DNA from: Chitinophagaceae bacterium
Lineage (GTDB): Bacteria; Bacteroidota; Bacteroidia; Chitinophagales; Chitinophagaceae
Reading direction: 5' to 3'
Assembly (NCBI GenBank): GCA_947452925.1
Contig: CANGFK010000005.1
Coordinates: 1-38,894, forward strand
DNA: 38,894 nt
Under the pieces are notes generated by a model. That model saw nothing but the letters and a program-made list of their open reading frames with translations. It did no database searches and was not told where the DNA came from. The position numbers and the translations under genes were made by a program. Of this stretch, positions 36,121 to 38,894 are shown one piece after another (positions within the stretch are counted from its first letter, which is position 1; every line of letters starts with the position of its first letter).

Positions 36121-37153
36121 TTGACAGTTTCTTGTTTTTAAATAGATTCAGATAGTCCGCTGCAATCACATCTACATCAAATCTACTTTTGGCCCTCTCT
36201 CTGCAATTTTTTCGATCTATTGAAGGGACTTTTTTCAATGCTGACACAGCCTCTTCGACAGTATCAACCACAAACCCGGTTACACCTTCTTCCACTACTT
36301 CTGGCACAGAACCTCTTTGGAAACCAACTACTGGCGTACCACAAGCCATTGCTTCTGCCATCACCATCCCAAATGGCTCATCCCATTCAATCAACATAAG
36401 CAGGGCGGCACATTTTCCCAGGTAGTCATTTTTTTCCTCATCATTCAATGGCCCAACATATTGTATAAGGTTGCCATCTACATGAGGTTTTACGTCTGTT
36501 TCAAAATAAGTTTGTTCCTCTTTCAAGTGAGAAATATTTCCTGCAATAATCAATTTTCTTCCAGTTTTCTTAGCCAATGCAATTGCATTATGACAACCCT
36601 TTATTTTATCAAGTCTACTCAAAAACATTAATGGAGCATCACTAGATACCTCAGTTCTTAGGGTGTATTTACTAAAGTCAATTGCATTATAGACTGTTTC
36701 CCAGATGCCTGCCACATCGCCTGTAGACACCAGATAATTGCTGCAGCCAGTAAAAATTAAATGCTTATTGGGCTTTGAACATATCTTTTCAATATTTCTT
36801 GCCGTTACAACCCTACCATAAGTCATAATTTTTTGAACGGGCTTATTTAAAATAGGAATCAAATACACCAATCTTCCAAAGTTGTGAATCAAATCGTACT
36901 TGCCATGGTTCAGGTATAAATATTTCCAGGCAATAGCCACTTCCCACAAAGATTGAATCTTGCCTTTGGGTAAACCATTTTTGCCAAAATGAATTGTCCT
37001 GCCAGAGCAATAGGAATCTGGGCCTGCCATGATTGTAACAGAATGTCCCATTTGGATATACTGTTCGGCAAACATATATACCAAGCGTTCGTGACCCCCA
37101 TATAATTTGGGCGGAACAGAAACACCCGGATCCATCAATAACAATATTTTCAT
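36110..37153 (-). CDS. Glycosyltransferase family 4
   Basis: A 347-residue GT-B enzyme. PPKLYGGHERLVYMFAEQYI forms the acceptor loop; DLIHNFGRLVYLIPIL follows. The donor domain shows PLMFLSRLDKIKGCHNAI, LIIAGNISHLKEE and LIEWDEPFGMVMAEAMACGT (EX7E), then GFQRGSVPEVVEEGVTGFV. It is close to the general WcaL/RfaB-like GT4 proteins. The ATG at 37153 is 1 bp after the upstream gene's stop. Confidence 0.9.
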   Translation of the reverse strand: MKILLLMDPGVSVPPKLYGGHERLVYMFAEQYIQMGHSVTIMAGPDSYCSGRTIHFGKNGLPKGKIQSLWEVAIAWKYLYLNHGKYDLIHNFGRLVYLIPILNKPVQKIMTYGRVVTARNIEKICSKPNKHLIFTGCSNYLVSTGDVAGIWETVYNAIDFSKYTLRTEVSSDAPLMFLSRLDKIKGCHNAIALAKKTGRKLIIAGNISHLKEEQTYFETDVKPHVDGNLIQYVGPLNDEEKNDYLGKCAALLMLIEWDEPFGMVMAEAMACGTPVVGFQRGSVPEVVEEGVTGFVVDTVEEAVSALKKVPSIDRKNCRERAKSRFDVDVIAADYLNLFKNKKLSSEI

Positions 37154-37154
37154 T

Positions 37155-38141
37155 TTAGCTAACCGACTTTACAATTTCCAGATATTTCTCCGCACATTTC
37201 TCCAACGTCAAGTTCTCCATAATGTACTTTCTAGGCGAAAACCCATTTGATTCTACCTGTTTAAAGAAGACTTTAAACTTATGCTCAAACTCATCAAAGT
37301 CTCTGAATTTTATTCCGCAACCTTCTTCCCAATACGGAACCGATGAAACAGGTTCATACTTTACTCTCTCTGGATAGTATGTTGGGTCTTGCCAATAGCC
37401 CCCTCTATCCCAAGCAAAAATGGGTATATCGCAAGCCAACACTTGTTGATAAGCCAACCCTTGTGTTTCATGTTCACACAAAAAAATCATTGACTTACTT
37501 ATTTTCAAGCTTTCCAAAAAGTCTTCTTGCTTATAGCTTCCATACTTTATTATACTAAAGGAAAGTTTATTTTTTTCTAAGTAATCAATAATTGGTTGCA
37601 ACAAAATTTCATTGTAATGGTCATGTTTCCATCTTATTTTATTGTAAACCAATACATCAATTGTCTTTTTTTCGTTTGAAGGTATCCATTTATCCGTATC
37701 GATGCCCACAGGCCAAGCTGCAACTTTTTCTCCATAATAGGGTACACACATCTTTCGCATCCATTCGCCTGGCACCAGAAACTTTTTTACGTTTGGATAT
37801 TTTTCAAATAAATCCAGGCAGTCGATAGGATGAGAATAAACCCCTGCACCAAATAAAATGGGGTTTTTTGGAATCTTCTTTTCAAAAATAAGTTGTGGTT
37901 TGCCAATCACACAAGCCAACTCATCAGGGTGCGCTTTGATGTATCTATAATCATTAAACCGATAAGGAACACCTATTTTGTCTAATCCCCTCATCAGTTC
38001 CAAAGCCACCATCATCACACCACCTGGCCTAGCTTTACCCCTAACAATTCTCCTGATTATTTCCCTTGGATACCTGTCATAAGGAAACCATCTGTCATTT
38101 TTAGGTTCTTCGAAAAAAATATTAAGTGTCTTTTGAGCCAT
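37155..38141 (-). CDS. Glycosyltransferase (GT-B-like), variant active-site motif
   Basis: A 328-residue protein. The N-terminal half has RGKARPGGVMMVALELMRGL, FGAGVYSHPIDCLDLFEKYP and FLVPGEWMRKMCVPYYG. The C-terminal half has KTIDVLVYNKIRWKHDHY and FLCEHETQGLAYQQVLACDI, where the second Glu of the usual EX7E is Gln. FAWDRGGYWQDPTYYPE follows. The overall fold is probably GT-B, but the family number is uncertain. It is the first gene of the tightly packed operon portion, after the gap that holds repeat island 4. Confidence 0.75.
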   Translation of the reverse strand: MAQKTLNIFFEEPKNDRWFPYDRYPREIIRRIVRGKARPGGVMMVALELMRGLDKIGVPYRFNDYRYIKAHPDELACVIGKPQLIFEKKIPKNPILFGAGVYSHPIDCLDLFEKYPNVKKFLVPGEWMRKMCVPYYGEKVAAWPVGIDTDKWIPSNEKKTIDVLVYNKIRWKHDHYNEILLQPIIDYLEKNKLSFSIIKYGSYKQEDFLESLKISKSMIFLCEHETQGLAYQQVLACDIPIFAWDRGGYWQDPTYYPERVKYEPVSSVPYWEEGCGIKFRDFDEFEHKFKVFFKQVESNGFSPRKYIMENLTLEKCAEKYLEIVKSVS

Positions 38142-38182
38142 TAAACTGTTCTGATTTGCTTGGAACGAAGCTATTTATAAAT

Positions 38183-38248
38183 AAAGGTGACCACCTTTAT
38201 CGTTTAGGTGGCCACCTTTTTCATTTGGGTGACCACCTTTATTATGTA
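38183..38248. repeat. 21-bp-period palindromic array, island 4 (3 units)
   Basis: GGTGACCACC, GGTGGCCACC and GGTGACCACC begin at 38186, 38207 and 38228, exactly 21 bp apart, each followed by a T-rich spacer (CTTTATCGTTT, CTTTTTCATTT, CTTTATTATG). AGGTGGCCACCT is a perfect 12-bp palindrome; the other two have arms GGTG/CACC with an AC centre. They fill the 145-bp gap between the 38287 and 37155 genes. Confidence 0.85.
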
Positions 38249-38286
38249 AAATCGGATATTTTACAATAGAAATACCTTAATGAGGG

Positions 38287-38894
38287 TTAATTCCATAATC
38301 CGAATTTCAATTTTCGCCTGATTGTTAGTATTTTCTCTGTCGTACCAAAGCCTAATTTACTATACAGCAAACCAATAGCCCCTTTTTCGGGAATTACAAA
38401 ATCGGGGTTCAGTTCTACAATCCAGTTATATACTTCAGTTGCTTCCTTCAAATGTGTTTTTGCTATCCAATGAGCTAAAGGCCACAGTATGTTACACCCT
38501 GCAACAATTCTTCTTTTAGTTAATTTATTTTCAGCCTTTAATATCCTAAAAGCACGTTTATAAATTTCAAGGTGTTGAAAATTTTGAACGGATTGTTTGA
38601 GTCCATCAGGAAATTGCAGCCTTTCATTTTCATGCTTCCTGTGCAGTAAAGCATAGCCATCATGTACCGCTACCACCGGATTTTTTAGAGCGGCTTCAAT
38701 TACAAAAAGCCGGTCATCTCTGTATGCAAAGTCTGGTCTATGGGGAATGTCAGCAATGAAATCTTTTCTAAAAAGGTAGGAAGAGTAATGCGAACTGTCA
38801 CATTCGCCCAATTGTTGGGCTATGAAATCATCGCAATAAATCCATTTTTGTTCTCTTAAAATTTGTTTATCTGCAAAAACTTTATATCCGCTCA
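38287..38894 (-). CDS. Glycosyltransferase family 2-like, C-terminal part
   Basis: The frame is open to the right edge, so the gene is truncated and its N-terminus is outside. The visible roughly 202 residues include REQKWIYCDDFIAQQLGECD, SSYLFRKDFIADIPHRPDFA and YRDDRLFVIEAAL. The last resembles the ED-type acidic motif and acceptor region of GT2 family proteins. The C-terminal ATEVYNWIVELNPDFVIPEK is helical. It is probably a sugar transferase of the same cluster. Its stop is 145 bp before the next gene, with repeat island 4 in between. Confidence 0.65.
   Translation of the reverse strand, partial: SGYKVFADKQILREQKWIYCDDFIAQQLGECDSSHYSSYLFRKDFIADIPHRPDFAYRDDRLFVIEAALKNPVVAVHDGYALLHRKHENERLQFPDGLKQSVQNFQHLEIYKRAFRILKAENKLTKRRIVAGCNILWPLAHWIAKTHLKEATEVYNWIVELNPDFVIPEKGAIGLLYSKLGFGTTEKILTIRRKLKFGLWN

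Noticed and set aside
1-38894. tRNA, rRNA or riboswitch genes
   Set aside because: No cloverleaf, rRNA core sequence or known riboswitch consensus was recognised on either strand by eye; a covariance-model search would be needed to exclude short ncRNAs.

Overview
The window looks like chromosomal DNA of a member of the Bacteroidota, most likely of the Chitinophagia/Sphingobacteriia type (inference). It is AT-rich. Several genes are preceded by the Bacteroidota -7 promoter box TAnnTTTG, and clear Shine-Dalgarno sequences are scarce. The gene set fits this group: BamA followed by two OmpH-family chaperones, a large multi-SLBB polysaccharide export protein, and EpsG/Wzy-type polymerases.

Bases 1-9700 hold mostly housekeeping genes. 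On the + strand are the 3' end of bamA, two OmpH-family periplasmic chaperones, a GNAT acetyltransferase, two small hypothetical genes and lysS. On the - strand are asnS, a small CSIC-motif membrane protein, plsC and ung. Two convergent gene ends (ompH/asnS and lysS/rfbA) are each separated by a long, perfect hairpin.

Bases 9700-15600 are a minus-strand nucleotide-sugar operon read gmd > fcl > glycosyltransferase > rfbB > rfbC > rfbA. A plausible promoter lies upstream of gmd. It makes GDP-L-fucose and dTDP-4-keto-6-deoxy-sugar precursors; rfbD is not in the window. A conserved Bacteroidota protein of unknown function (15710-16363, with its own terminator) and a 655-bp AT-rich gap follow.

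Bases 17000-38894 are a large surface-polysaccharide (EPS/capsule/O-antigen-like) locus, nearly all on the minus strand. It encodes at least ten glycosyltransferases, a WcaF-like and an OafA-like acyltransferase, a Wzz-like co-polymerase, a Wza-like exporter and three polymerase-like membrane proteins. A Wzx-like flippase lies on the opposite strand and runs head-on into the cluster. Most genes overlap or abut, so they are probably translationally coupled. Several use TTG or GTG starts. The sugars made by the 9.7-15.5 kb operon are presumably among the substrates of these transferases. No initiating phosphoglycosyl transferase or tyrosine kinase is visible here; the cluster runs off the right edge.

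The most unusual signal is non-coding. Four separate intergenic gaps (about 6.29-6.44, 16.68-16.88, 27.12-27.28 and 38.18-38.25 kb) each hold an array of degenerate, partly palindromic words with a period of 20-21 bp. The words differ from island to island but the period is the same. I do not recognise this as a described element.
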